Source of the DNA: Xanthomonas euvesicatoria pv. euvesicatoria | GTDB taxonomy: Bacteria > Pseudomonadota > Gammaproteobacteria > Xanthomonadales > Xanthomonadaceae | Length of the DNA: 64,000 nt | NCBI RefSeq assembly: GCF_020880415.1 | Contig: NZ_JAJIUJ010000090.1 | Span: forward strand, 1 to 64,000 | Direction: 5' to 3' | Part shown: in pieces, positions 43,713 to 52,617 of the stretch | How the letters are laid out: each line of letters opens with the position of its first letter | How positions within the stretch are numbered: the stretch's first letter is position 1 | Made by a program: the position numbers and the translations under genes | The notes under the pieces: model-generated | Database searches by the model: none | What the model was told of the DNA's origin: nothing | What the model saw: the letters and a program-made list of their open reading frames with translations, nothing else

Positions 43713-44526
43713 GCTCAAGCCGGGCAACGCCGCACGTGCCTACTGGCATCATGCCGCGCATGCCGGCACGCCGCTGGTGGTGCTGTACCTGCACGGCTTC
43801 AGCGCCAGCCCGGGCGAAGCAGGCGCGCTACCCGAACAGATGGCCGATGCGCTGGCCGCCAACGGCTACGTGCATCGCTGGCCCGGGCACGGGCTCACCG
43901 CCGCCGATGCAATGCAGGGGCTTACACCGGCGGTGTTGCAGGCCTCGGCGCTGGAGGCACTGGCCCAGGGCCAACGCATGGGCGAGCGGGTTGCGATTGT
44001 CGGCTCGTCGATGGGCGCGACACTGGGTTTGTGGCTGGCCGCGCAGTACCCGGACGTGGTGGCCGGCGTGGTTGCCTGGTCGCCCGGCATCCGGCCTGCC
44101 GACCCGGCATTGCTCGAACAGGTCTGCGCCGCGCAGGCGCCGTTGATCGACCCGCGCACGCGCACGCCTGCCGCGCGTGCGTTCTGGTCGGAGACGATCC
44201 ATCCGGACGGATTTCGCGCCTTGCGTGACCTGTTTGCGCTCATCGCCGCCGACCCGCCGTGGCCACGCGTGCGCTGCCCGGTGTTTCTAGGCTATTACCG
44301 CGCTGCCGACGGCCGCGAAGACGGCGTGGCCTCGGTGCCGGCGATGCTGCAGATGTTTGCAGCGTTGGGCACTGCGCCGGCACACAGGCATGCGCTGGCC
44401 TTCGACACCGGCGCGCATGCGATCGGGTCGCCGCACAAGACCCCGCTGGCCGGCGCCGTCGCGCAGGCGTCCATCGCGTTCTTGCAGGCGCAGCTCCGTG
44501 CTGCGCCGCACGGCCTAAATGCGTGA
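43699..44526 (+). CDS. Alpha/beta hydrolase (esterase/lipase-like)
   Basis: A 275-aa enzyme starting inside the last codons of the kinase gene. The oxyanion region is YLHGFSASPGEAGALP, the nucleophile elbow GSSMGATLG, and the late His lies in TGAHAIGS. No signal peptide is present, so it acts in the cytoplasm. The motifs fit carboxylesterase or monoacylglycerol-lipase-type enzymes. Coupling to an RpfC-like kinase raises the possibility that it processes a lipid signal, which is inference. Confidence 0.82.
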   Translation: MHAPELKPGNAARAYWHHAAHAGTPLVVLYLHGFSASPGEAGALPEQMADALAANGYVHRWPGHGLTAADAMQGLTPAVLQASALEALAQGQRMGERVAIVGSSMGATLGLWLAAQYPDVVAGVVAWSPGIRPADPALLEQVCAAQAPLIDPRTRTPAARAFWSETIHPDGFRALRDLFALIAADPPWPRVRCPVFLGYYRAADGREDGVASVPAMLQMFAALGTAPAHRHALAFDTGAHAIGSPHKTPLAGAVAQASIAFLQAQLRAAPHGLNA

Positions 44527-44682
44527 GCGCAAGCTGGTCTGCGCGCGCGGCGGAAGAAACCTGCCGCCTCACTGGCAGTGTCGCGATGGTGCCCCGCTAG
44601 CGCCCGCTGCCACCCGCAACCACGCGCGCGGTCCGCTGCATGGCGATCGCATACACTGGCGCGCCAGCCCGCTGCCGCCACG

Positions 44683-45243
44683 ATGACCACCACGCCCGCA
44701 ACCTCCGATCCGATCGCCGACACCCGCAAATGGATCGAACGTGCAGTGATCGGATTGAACCTGTGCCCGTTCGCCAAGGCGGTGTACGTCAAGGAACAGG
44801 TGCGGCTGGTGCTCAGCGATGCCAGCACGCCCGAAGCCTTGCTGGAACAACTGGCCGAGGAACTGGTGCTGCTGCGCGATACGCCGGCCGAACAGATCGA
44901 CACCACGCTGATCGTGCATCCGGACGTTCTCACCGACTTCCTGGACTACAACGACTTTCTCGACAACGCCGATGCGGCAGTGGAAGCGCTGGACCTGCAA
45001 GGCGTGTTGCAGGTGGCCAGCTTCCATCCGGATTACCAGTTCGCAGGCGCGGCGCTGGACGATGTGGCCAACTTCACCAACCGCTCGCCCTTCCCAACCT
45101 TGCACCTGTTGCGCGAAGACAGCGTGGAGCGTGCGGTGGCGGCGTTCCCGGATCCGGATGTGATTGTGGAACGCAATATCCAGACGCTCCAACGCCTGGG
45201 CAGCGATGGCTGGGAGCGCGTGCTCAACGGTGCAGAGCACTGA
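44683..45243 (+). CDS. DUF1415 family protein
   Basis: A 186-aa soluble protein. It begins DTRKWIERAVIGLNLCPFAKAVYV, with the conserved Cys-Pro-Phe. It also has ASFHPDYQFAG and NRSPFPTLHLLREDSVERAV, and ends GSDGWERV, all characteristic of DUF1415. The start at 44683 gives the usual length; the 35 codons upstream are not conserved-looking. Function unknown. A hairpin at 45252-45285 probably ends transcription. Confidence 0.88.
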   Translation: MTTTPATSDPIADTRKWIERAVIGLNLCPFAKAVYVKEQVRLVLSDASTPEALLEQLAEELVLLRDTPAEQIDTTLIVHPDVLTDFLDYNDFLDNADAAVEALDLQGVLQVASFHPDYQFAGAALDDVANFTNRSPFPTLHLLREDSVERAVAAFPDPDVIVERNIQTLQRLGSDGWERVLNGAEH

Positions 45244-45251
45244 GTGCTGCA

Positions 45252-45285
45252 CCTGCCGTCCGGGACGGCAGGCGAGTGCGATTTT
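45252..45285 (+). terminator. Hairpin downstream of DUF1415
   Basis: CCTGCCGTCC (45252-45261) and GGACGGCAGG (45263-45272) form a stem, followed by CGAGTGCGATTTT. The T-run is short and displaced by several bases, so termination is likely but not certain. The following gap to 45651 shows no other gene. Confidence 0.5.
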
Positions 45286-45651
45286 CGCCACCTGCGCCCG
45301 CAGGTCGTCGGCATAAAAAACAGGGCGGAAGTTCATCAGCCGCATGCGGATCACGTGCTCGGTGTCGAACCGGTCGAGCGCCGCATGCCGCCGGGCACGC
45401 TGCACACGCGTGGCACCGGGCAATCGTGTGATCGAGTGCAAGCGCAGCAGCACTGGCGGCACCGGGACATTGCGGAACGCACGCGGCCCGGGCAGCTGCC
45501 CGGATCAGCCTGCATCCGTCAGGTTCAATGCGGATGACATCGAGCGCACGCGTGGCACGTGCGCCCCAATCCTCATCCGCGCTCCACGTTGCTGCGACGA
45601 CGACAGCCCGCGCGCTACAGTGCCGCCACCCTCACCCACGTGCCGCATGCC

Positions 45652-46458
45652 ATGGCCTTGATCCCCGCAGTTTCCGCATGGAACCCGTCGCCGCTACAGG
45701 ACCGCGTGGTGGTGGTCACCGGTGGGGCGCAAGGTATCGGCCGCGGCATTGCCCAGGCGGTGCTGGGCGCGGGCGGCAGCGTGGTGATTGGCGATCTGGA
45801 TGCCGATGCCGGCAAGGCCTGCCTGCAGGAGTGGGCACTGCCGCGCCGTAGCGCTTTCGTCCGCTGCGATGCCGCGCGCCAGGCGCAGGCCACGCGCCTG
45901 GTCGCCACAGCGCTCAAGCGCTTCGGGCGCATCGATGGGCTGGTCAACAATGCCGGCGTGCCCGATCCGCATATCGCAGCACTGCCGCAACTGGACTGGG
46001 ACACCTGGAACAGCCGGCTGTCCAGCCTGCACGGCGCCTTCCTGTGCAGCAAGCAGGCGCTGCCCGCGCTCAGGCAGGCGCCAGCCGGTGGGGCGATCGT
46101 CAACATCGCCTCCACCCGCGCCTGGCAATCGGAGCCGCACAGCGAAGCGTACGCCGCAGCCAAGGGCGGCCTGGTGGCCTTTACCCACGCGCTGGCGCTG
46201 AGCGAAGGACCGCATGTGCGCGTCAACAGCATCAGCCCGGGGTGGATCAGCACCGACGCGTGGCGCGCGCCGCAGCGCCGGCGGGCGCCGAAATTGTCGC
46301 GTCGCGACCATGCACAGCACCCGGCCGGGCGCGTGGGCACGCCCGAAGACATTGCGCAGCTGGCGGTGTATCTGCTTGCGCCGCAGCTGTCCGGTTTCGT
46401 CACCGGGCAGGATTTCATCGTCGACGGTGGCATGTCGCGCAAGATGCACTACGCGTAG
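45652..46458 (+). CDS. Short-chain dehydrogenase/reductase
   Basis: An NAD(P)-dependent oxidoreductase of 268 aa. It has the cofactor motif TGGAQGIGRGIAQ, NNAG near residue 100, the catalytic Ser in NIASTRAW, and Tyr-Lys in YAAAKGG. The C-terminus has FVTGQDFIVDGGMS, typical of classical SDRs. Asp after the second strand (IGDLDAD) favours NAD over NADP. The substrate is unknown. Its stop codon TAG is also the first base triplet of the MITE-like element that follows. Confidence 0.88.
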   Translation: MALIPAVSAWNPSPLQDRVVVVTGGAQGIGRGIAQAVLGAGGSVVIGDLDADAGKACLQEWALPRRSAFVRCDAARQAQATRLVATALKRFGRIDGLVNNAGVPDPHIAALPQLDWDTWNSRLSSLHGAFLCSKQALPALRQAPAGGAIVNIASTRAWQSEPHSEAYAAAKGGLVAFTHALALSEGPHVRVNSISPGWISTDAWRAPQRRRAPKLSRRDHAQHPAGRVGTPEDIAQLAVYLLAPQLSGFVTGQDFIVDGGMSRKMHYA

Positions 46459-46617
46459 AGCGTGTGATGTACGTTGAGGTGAGTGCGAAGCGTGCTGTGG
46501 CGCGTCGAGACAAGGCGTGCGGCTTGCCTTGGCGCCAGCCAAGCCGGCGCCACGCAGCACCCGCTCCGCACCGCTGGCGGCCAGCGCATCTCATCTCAAA
46601 GTGCATAACACGCTCTA
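46456..46617. mobile_element. MITE-like element, 162 bp with ~32-bp inverted ends
   Basis: The left end begins TAGAGCGTGTGATGTACGTT and the right end, read in reverse, TAGAGCGTGTTATGCACTTT. The match continues through TGAGRTGAG and TGCG with about four differences and one gap over roughly 32 bp. The interior codes for nothing and contains a GGCGCC...GGCGCC hairpin. No target duplication is obvious. The element supplies the stop codon of the SDR gene. Confidence 0.7.
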
Positions 46618-46706
46618 AGAGCAGCGCAGCGAGGCGGTCGGCAGCACCTGCATGATCAGCCGGGCTGGCGCATGAACTGGCCCCGCGACGTATCCACTCG
46701 AACCCG

Positions 46707-47387
46707 TCACCCCGACAAGCGTGCTTCCAGCAAGCGTTGTGCATCACTCAGCGAGGGCAGGATGCGGTGGCCGAGCGCGCGCACGGTGGCGTCGGGCTCG
46801 AGCAGGTCCGGAATCTGGATCGGTGTCATGCCGGCCGCCAATGCTGCACGCACGCCGGTGGGCGAGTCTTCCAGCACCAGGCAGTGCGCAGGGTCTACCG
46901 CCAAGGTGCGCGCAGCCAGCAGGTAGATATCCGGCGCAGGTTTCGGATGGACCACGTCGCTGGCCGTGCACACGGCATCGAAGCGCCACAACAGATCGGC
47001 CGCTTCCAGCTTGCGCAGCGCCAGCGGGCGCTGGGTGGAGGTGGCCACCGCGCGCGGCATGCGCTGGGCTGCCAGATAGTCCAACAGCGCAACGATGCCG
47101 GGCCGATGCGGGATGCCGCGCTCGACCGCAGCGGCATACAGCCGTTGCGCATGCGCCAGCATGGTGTCGGCCGCGGCCTCGCCGATCCGTTCGCCGAGCA
47201 GCCGGCGGCAGGCCGCATCGCCGGTGCCCACCATGCGCAACCAGAAGGCCGGTTCGATCTGCAGACCCTGGTCGTCGGCGGCCTGCGCCAGACAGGCCGT
47301 GATGGCGCGCTCGCTATCGAGCATCAAGCCATCCATGTCGAAGATCACCGCCTGCGGGCGAAACGGCAGCGCTGCACTGTGGGTCAT
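46707..47387 (-). CDS. HAD-superfamily hydrolase (beta-phosphoglucomutase-like phosphatase)
   Basis: A 226-aa phosphatase. Motif I FDMDGLMLDSE has both catalytic Asp residues, motif II is in VATSTQRPL, and motifs III/IV are in KPAPDIYLLAA and LVLEDSPTGVRAALAAGM. The helical cap between motifs I and II fits the sugar-phosphate phosphatase group. Its start overlaps the rsuA stop (ATGA), making it the last gene of a three-gene operon. Confidence 0.9.
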   Translation of the reverse strand: MTHSAALPFRPQAVIFDMDGLMLDSERAITACLAQAADDQGLQIEPAFWLRMVGTGDAACRRLLGERIGEAAADTMLAHAQRLYAAAVERGIPHRPGIVALLDYLAAQRMPRAVATSTQRPLALRKLEAADLLWRFDAVCTASDVVHPKPAPDIYLLAARTLAVDPAHCLVLEDSPTGVRAALAAGMTPIQIPDLLEPDATVRALGHRILPSLSDAQRLLEARLSG

Positions 47388-48097
47388 GCCGGAGCGCCGC
47401 GGCTGAACAACACCTCAAGATCGTTCGCTTCCAGCGCACGCCATTGCCCCGACGACAATCCATCCAGCGACAGGCCGCCGATGCGGCTGCGGTGCAGCGC
47501 GACCACGTGGTTACCGGCGGCAGCGAACATGCGCCGCACCTGGTGATAGCGGCCTTCGTGCAAGGTCAGCCGCGCCTGGCGTGGGCCAAGCACCTCCAGC
47601 TCGGCCGGCAGCAGCGGCTTGGTTTCGCCGTCCAACAGCAAGCTGCCGCTGGCGAACAGCGCGGCCTCCTCGCCACGCAGGTCCTCGGCCAGGGTGATGT
47701 CATACACCTTGTCCAGGGCCGATTTGGGCGAAATGATCCGGTGCAGCAGCGCGCCGTCGTCGGTCATCAACAGCATGCCGCTGGTCTCGCGGTCCAACCG
47801 ACCCACTGGCGCCAACACCGGCGCGCGCAGGCGGAAACGTGGCGGCAGCAATTCGTAGATCAGCCGGCCGGTGTCCTTGGTCGAGCAGGTGTAGCCGCTG
47901 GGTTTATGCAGCAACAGGCTCAAGCCCGCTGGCGGGTCGAGCGGTTCGCCATCGATGCGGATGGCGTCGTGCTCCACCTGGTCGTCGGCATACAGCACCT
48001 CGCCTTGCGCATCGGTGATCGCGCCCTGCCGGAACAGCTGGGTGACCTGCTTGCGGCTGCCGTAGCCGAGATTGGCGATGTGTTTGACCAGCTTCAT
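47384..48097 (-). CDS. rsuA: 16S rRNA pseudouridine synthase, RsuA type
   Basis: Makes pseudouridine in 16S rRNA (position 516 in E. coli), 237 aa. The N-terminal S4-like domain begins MKLVKHIANLGYGSRKQVTQL. The catalytic Asp is in APVGRLDRETSGML, and HEGRYHQVRRMFAAAGNHV is the family signature. The start at 48097 overlaps the rsmC stop; the longer frame upstream is a shadow. Confidence 0.92.
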   Translation of the reverse strand: MKLVKHIANLGYGSRKQVTQLFRQGAITDAQGEVLYADDQVEHDAIRIDGEPLDPPAGLSLLLHKPSGYTCSTKDTGRLIYELLPPRFRLRAPVLAPVGRLDRETSGMLLMTDDGALLHRIISPKSALDKVYDITLAEDLRGEEAALFASGSLLLDGETKPLLPAELEVLGPRQARLTLHEGRYHQVRRMFAAAGNHVVALHRSRIGGLSLDGLSSGQWRALEANDLEVLFSRGAPA

Positions 48098-49161
48098 GGG
48101 CGCGCTCCGCGGCCGCGGATCGCCGCGATCAGCTTGAACCCATCGCGTTCGGCAGCCACGCGGACCTGTCCGAAACTGTCGTTGAGCACCTGTTCGTAAG
48201 GTAGGTGCCGGTTGGCGACCAGTATCAATTGCCCGCCCGGGCGCAGTGCCTGTGCGGCCACCGCAATGAAGCGCTGTCCGATGTCCGGGCGGTCGGCACG
48301 CGACGGCGTATGGAACGGCGGGTTGCTGACGATGAAATCGTATTGCGCCACCAGCCCGGCGGTGACATCGCGCCAGTGGTAGTGCAGCTGCGCCGGATGC
48401 GCGATGTCCTGCAGGTTGCGCCGCGCCAGCGTCAATGCGCGCGCCTCGGCTTCGTACAGATCCAGCGCGGTGACCTTGGGACAACGCGCCAGCACTTCGG
48501 CCGACAGATAACCAAAACCCGCGCCCAGATCGGCGCCATGGCCGGCCAGCGTGGTCGGCAGATGCTCGACCAGCAGCGCGGACGCCGGGTCGATGCGATC
48601 CCAGGCGAAGACGCCGGGACGGCTGACAAAGCGGCCGTCCAGAATCTTGCGTGGCGCATCCAGCGCGGCCCAGCGCGCCTGCAGCGCGGCATCGGTGTCG
48701 GCCGGCAGCGGCGCGCTCCAATAGGTGCGGCAGTGGTACTTGGTCAGGCTGCCGGCCAGCCCGGTGAGCTGGCGCAGATCGGCTTCTCCCGAGCGCGCGC
48801 CTTCGTTGTTGGACTGGCAGGCCACCACACGGCCACCGGGCGCAGTCAGCGCCACCGCACGTGCGAACAGCGCGCGCGCCTCCTCGCGCTGCCGCGGAGG
48901 CAGCACCAGCACCAGGGCATAGCGCGTACTGTCGGCCTCAATCTCGCTTTCTTCGCGCACGTTCCACCCATTGCGCTCCAGCGCTTCGGCGAACGGACGG
49001 AAGCTCTGCTCGCAGGTCAGCGTCTGGGGGCTTGCCTGCTCGCGCAGCGGAAAACCGTCGCGCGCGCGCAGGAACAACACCGGTCCTTCCGGCCATGGCA
49101 GCGCGCCTTGGGCAAAAGGCAGGAACAGGGCTTGAAGCGGGGCGTCGTGCGGGCCAGCCAT
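48094..49161 (-). CDS. rsmC: 16S rRNA guanine-N2 methyltransferase, RsmC-like
   Basis: A SAM-dependent methyltransferase of 355 aa. As in RsmC, a degenerate N-terminal methyltransferase-like half precedes the catalytic half, which has DLGAGFGYLSAEVLARCP for SAM binding and VSNPPFHTPS as the catalytic motif. The start at 49161 removes a non-conserved extension. It heads the rsmC-rsuA-HAD operon, where two rRNA modification enzymes are translationally coupled. RlmG is a less likely alternative name. Confidence 0.85.
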   Translation of the reverse strand: MAGPHDAPLQALFLPFAQGALPWPEGPVLFLRARDGFPLREQASPQTLTCEQSFRPFAEALERNGWNVREESEIEADSTRYALVLVLPPRQREEARALFARAVALTAPGGRVVACQSNNEGARSGEADLRQLTGLAGSLTKYHCRTYWSAPLPADTDAALQARWAALDAPRKILDGRFVSRPGVFAWDRIDPASALLVEHLPTTLAGHGADLGAGFGYLSAEVLARCPKVTALDLYEAEARALTLARRNLQDIAHPAQLHYHWRDVTAGLVAQYDFIVSNPPFHTPSRADRPDIGQRFIAVAAQALRPGGQLILVANRHLPYEQVLNDSFGQVRVAAERDGFKLIAAIRGRGARP

Positions 49162-49491
49162 TGGTCGTCGGAGCGGAAATGGGCGGCCATTGTAAGGGAG
49201 CGGTGGCGGTGTGACGCCCGCTGCGGTTGCATACTGACTGTCCGGAACAGAAGGGGGAGGCTTGCGTGGCATCCAGATGATTCCATTTGACTGATAAGTA
49301 ACAAATATGGTGTTGAGCGCAAAGTGATAATGCGATAGCGATCACGTGATTCAATCTCATCCACAGGCTGCCTTCGAATGGCTTACCGAGGCTTGGATGG
49401 CTTCTTTAATGAGCGCATTGACAGCGGCAGAGCAAAGGCCCACGCTTGAGCTCGCAGGAAGACCTGCCGATCATCAATAGGAATACTGGAT
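49162..49491. other. 330-bp AT-richer region upstream of the second islet gene
   Basis: Composition falls toward AT from about 49280. A 44-codon frame at 49346-49480 (GTG start) contains FEWLTEAWMASLMSALTAAE and could be a remnant or small gene, but it lacks a ribosome binding site. It includes the rsmC promoter on the minus strand. Confidence 0.4.
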
Positions 49492-49965
49492 ATGAGATAT
49501 AGGAAATATTTCGGACTGTTTTCCGCAACACTATTTTTGGCGACGTCCGCATATGGTCAGAATTATCGTGCGGCGACGACGCCATCCAGCTCGCTGGTAA
49601 CAACGCAGAAAAGTTTATATCGCGCCGGATCTAACGAATCGCAATCCATCGTCGCTTGGATCAAGCAGCACTCACCAAAGTATCCGCCGCTGTTACCGAC
49701 GAGTAGCCTGAGTGTCTCCCGCAGCATAGTCTCGACCGGATTGATTAGTATTCAGTCCGGGCCGGATGGTCCACCGGTTCCTTTGCCCGCCAGCGGCGTC
49801 CCTGGCGAGAAAATTACAATCCGTAACGAATTTCCTGGCGGGGCATTTGAACAATGGGATTACGAATGGGCTGGTCAGTCAGGTGGATCATGGCAACTGA
49901 CAGGCTATCAATTCAGTGCCCCGACAAGTAAAGGCGACAACGACAACCCGCGTCAGCCTTTCTGA
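49492..49965 (+). CDS. Secreted orphan protein in an AT-rich islet
   Basis: A 157-aa protein with a signal peptide (YFGLFSATLFLATSAYGQ). The mature part is Ser/Thr/Pro-rich, then has IVAWIKQHSPKYPPLLPT and a strand-rich C-terminal half with GAFEQWDYEWAGQSGGSWQL. It has no Cys in the mature part. No family was recognised. Codon use is clearly AT-richer than the neighbours, as for the pair at 30.6-31.8 kb, suggesting transfer. A secreted adhesin, inhibitor or antigen is possible but unsupported. Confidence 0.65.
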   Translation: MRYRKYFGLFSATLFLATSAYGQNYRAATTPSSSLVTTQKSLYRAGSNESQSIVAWIKQHSPKYPPLLPTSSLSVSRSIVSTGLISIQSGPDGPPVPLPASGVPGEKITIRNEFPGGAFEQWDYEWAGQSGGSWQLTGYQFSAPTSKGDNDNPRQPF

Positions 49966-50249
49966 TTTCTTTTCCTCCGCATAATTGTCGGCCAGCTCCT
50001 CTCGCTTGTTTGGGAAGAGGAGCATGGGATATTTGCAGAAGTTCCGGCGAGGCCCAGCATCGCGTCAGAGTCAGCGCTTTCAGTCAACTTTGCGCAGCAC
50101 TTGGCAATAGACCGTCTTGCGGGCCGGCTATTGCAGGGGATCGATGGAGTTACACCGCCCACTGTGTTGCCGCGCCTGCACAGGCCATTGATGCGCACGC
50201 AACATTCCTCCACCTAGGCTGAGGTCAGGCACACACCGGAGAAAGCATT

Positions 50250-50513
50250 ATGACGCGCGCCTTATTCGTAGGTGGAGTGGTCGATAACAGCGAAATGGAC
50301 TTGGACGACATGCCCCCGCCCATGCACTACCCCGCCAATACCGGCGCAGGTCGCCCCCGATACCGCCTGCACCAGATCGGCGAGCGCGCCGATGGCAGCG
50401 TGGCCTACGCAGTCTATGGCGCACCAGAATTGGCCGACGAGGAAATCCAGCGCGTTGCCGAAGAAAGGGGATATGCGCGTCGCTTCTGCGCCTCGCCGGA
50501 GGTGCCTCGCTGA
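50250..50513 (+). CDS. Small hypothetical protein, 87 aa
   Basis: Begins after GGAGAAAGC, a good ribosome binding site. The sequence reads MTRALFVGGVVDNSEMDLDD, then YRLHQIGERADGSVAYAVYG and a charged C-terminal helix. It is soluble and GC-typical. I do not recognise it; similar short proteins are found near phage and plasmid genes, but nothing here proves that. The gap before it (49966-50249) holds nothing else I can identify. Confidence 0.6.
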   Translation: MTRALFVGGVVDNSEMDLDDMPPPMHYPANTGAGRPRYRLHQIGERADGSVAYAVYGAPELADEEIQRVAEERGYARRFCASPEVPR

Positions 50514-50551
50514 AGGGGCTAGTCCACTTGGCCACGCGGCCCGCTGTCGGC

Positions 50552-51889
50552 TCAACGCGCCTTCGGCGTCACCTGCCAGATCACATTGCCCACATCGTCG
50601 GCCACCAGCAGTGCGCCGCGACTGTCAGATGCCACACCCACCGGGCGGCCCTGCGCATTGCCTTCGGCATCCAGGAATCCATCCAGCACCGTGATCGGCG
50701 GGCCGTTGGGCTTGCCATCGGCGAACGGGACAAACAACACCTTGTAGCCGCTGGGCGGGTCGCGATTCCACGAGCCGTGCTGGCCGATGAAGGCGCCCTG
50801 GCGGAAACGCTCGGGCAACAAGGTACCGCTGGCGAAGCTCAGGCCGAGCGATGCGGTATGCGGGCCGAGCGCGTAATCGGGCTTGATCGCCTTGGCCACC
50901 AGTTCGGCATTCTGCGGTTTGACCCGCTCGTCCACATGCTGGCCGTAGTAGCTGTACGGCCAGCCGTAGAAACCGCCGTCGCGCACCGAGGTGAGGTAGT
51001 CCGGCACCAGGTCGCTGCCGATCTCGTCGCGCTCGTTGACCACCACCCACAGCGATTTGCTCTGCGGCTCCCATGCGGTGCCCACCGGGTTGCGCAAGCA
51101 GCCGGCGAAGACGCGGCTGCTGCCGGTGGCCGGGTCGATTTCCAGGATCGCCGCACGATTGAGCTCGGCTTCCATGCCGTTTTCGGCCACGTTGCTGTTG
51201 GAACCGACGCCGACATAGAGCTTGCTGCCGTCCGGGCTGGCCAGCAGCGACTTGGTCCAGTGATGGTTGATGCCGCCGGGCAGATTGGCCACGAAAGTCG
51301 GCTTGGCGGTGAGATGCGTGTCGCCGGGCTTGTACGGAAAACTCACCAGCGCATCGGCGTTGGCGACATAGAAGCGGTCGCCGATCAGCGCCATGCCGAA
51401 CGGCGAAAACAGCCCGCTGACGAACTGCGTGCGCACTTCTGCCACGCCGTCGCCGTCGGCCTCGCGCAGCAAGGTGATGCGATTGGCGCTCGCCACCGCC
51501 GCGCCGGCCTTTTTCATCATCGCGCCCTGCACTTTCTTGCGCAGCCCACCGCCCGCTTCGGCATCCTCGGGCTTGGGCGGCTCGGCCGTTTCGGCCACCA
51601 ACACATCGCCATTGGGCAGCACGTAGACCCAGCGCGGGTGATCCAGATCGCGCGCAAACGCAGCAACCTGCAGATCGTCGGCCGCGATGGGCTTGGCATT
51701 GGCTGCCCAGCGTTTGACCGGCGCCACCTTGACGGTGGGAATCAGACGCTTCACCGGCTCGGGCAATTGCGGGTCCGGCCCGGTTCCCTGTTCGATCGCC
51801 AATGTTGCCGTGTCGCCGCACGCGGCGAGGACGGCCAGCGCCATCAACGACAGCGGCCAGCGAGCGAACTTCAATCGGGATGCATTCAT
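50552..51889 (-). CDS. Sorbosone/glucose dehydrogenase-like beta-propeller lipoprotein
   Basis: A 445-aa envelope protein. The signal peptide ends at the lipobox LAACGD. The rest is a six-bladed beta-propeller of the PQQ-dependent soluble glucose dehydrogenase/L-sorbosone dehydrogenase type, with LDHPRWVYVLPNGDVLVAET, LYVGVGSNSNVAENG, FAGCLRNPVGTAWEP, and GSWNRDPPSGYKVLFVPFADG. The start ATG at 51889 is preferred over TTG 51898. Oxidation of sugars with PQQ is the family role; the true substrate is unknown. Confidence 0.85.
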   Translation of the reverse strand: MNASRLKFARWPLSLMALAVLAACGDTATLAIEQGTGPDPQLPEPVKRLIPTVKVAPVKRWAANAKPIAADDLQVAAFARDLDHPRWVYVLPNGDVLVAETAEPPKPEDAEAGGGLRKKVQGAMMKKAGAAVASANRITLLREADGDGVAEVRTQFVSGLFSPFGMALIGDRFYVANADALVSFPYKPGDTHLTAKPTFVANLPGGINHHWTKSLLASPDGSKLYVGVGSNSNVAENGMEAELNRAAILEIDPATGSSRVFAGCLRNPVGTAWEPQSKSLWVVVNERDEIGSDLVPDYLTSVRDGGFYGWPYSYYGQHVDERVKPQNAELVAKAIKPDYALGPHTASLGLSFASGTLLPERFRQGAFIGQHGSWNRDPPSGYKVLFVPFADGKPNGPPITVLDGFLDAEGNAQGRPVGVASDSRGALLVADDVGNVIWQVTPKAR

Positions 51890-51977
51890 TGCGGGCAAAT
51901 CCTGGACGGTTGCGTCAGCCAGCGATCATGCCGCCAACGCGACGGCGAGAAGTAAACACACCGTCAACACACCACCG

Positions 51978-52286
51978 TCACGGCATGACTTGCGGATCGG
52001 CGCCCAGCAACAACGGGTGCACCGCCACGATCCGGTCCATCCAGATCCATTGCGGCTCTTGCGATGCATCCAGCTGGTCCAGCCGCAGCTGACCGTTCAA
52101 TCCCTCGTTGTCGTGGTCGTCCAGATAGGTCTGCAGGCTTGGGCGCACGGCAACCGTGCCGCTGATCATGCTGCCGTCGTCGAGCTCGATGCGCACACGC
52201 TCCTGACCATCGAGCAGGGACACCCAATGTTCGAGCGTGGCGATCTGGACCTGTTCGGAATACACGTGCGGGGCATGCTTGGGCAT
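51978..52286 (-). CDS. DUF3247 Sm-like protein
   Basis: A 102-aa soluble protein. The central part, RVRIELDDGSMISGTVAVRP, forms a five-stranded Sm-like barrel pattern, followed by an acidic helix and WIWMDRIVAVHPL. A Xanthomonas member of this family has, from memory, a solved Sm-like structure. The start at 52286 gives the expected short N-terminus. The Sm fold suggests nucleic-acid binding, but this is not shown. Confidence 0.78.
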   Translation of the reverse strand: MPKHAPHVYSEQVQIATLEHWVSLLDGQERVRIELDDGSMISGTVAVRPSLQTYLDDHDNEGLNGQLRLDQLDASQEPQWIWMDRIVAVHPLLLGADPQVMP

Positions 52287-52617
52287 TGCGCGATCTCCGT
52301 GAGCTGAGCGCACCACGCTAGGCCAGCATGCGTGAAAGAGGCAGAAAACGTGTCGTGTGCCGGTGCTCGGCATTGGCGCGGCATTGGCGCCACGCATGCG
52401 CACGCATCCGTCTTCCAGCGCGGCCACGCTGCAACGGTGGTGAAAGGCTCATCCACGAAACCACCTGTGCGTCGCATGACGATCGGTTGTTCTGGGGTAG
52501 ATCGGCGCCTCATGGAAAGACGCCAGGTACGCAAGCCACACACACGCTACTGCGCATCCAACGCGTCGCCTCACCACCTTGCGGTGACCCGCTGCGCGGC
52601 TGTGCGCTGCGCGCCGG
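52287..52617. other. 331-bp intergenic region
   Basis: It lies between the hybrid kinase end and the DUF3247 start on the same strand. Short frames on both strands are GC-driven. It presumably holds the DUF3247 promoter. I see no repeat or RNA gene. Confidence 0.45.
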
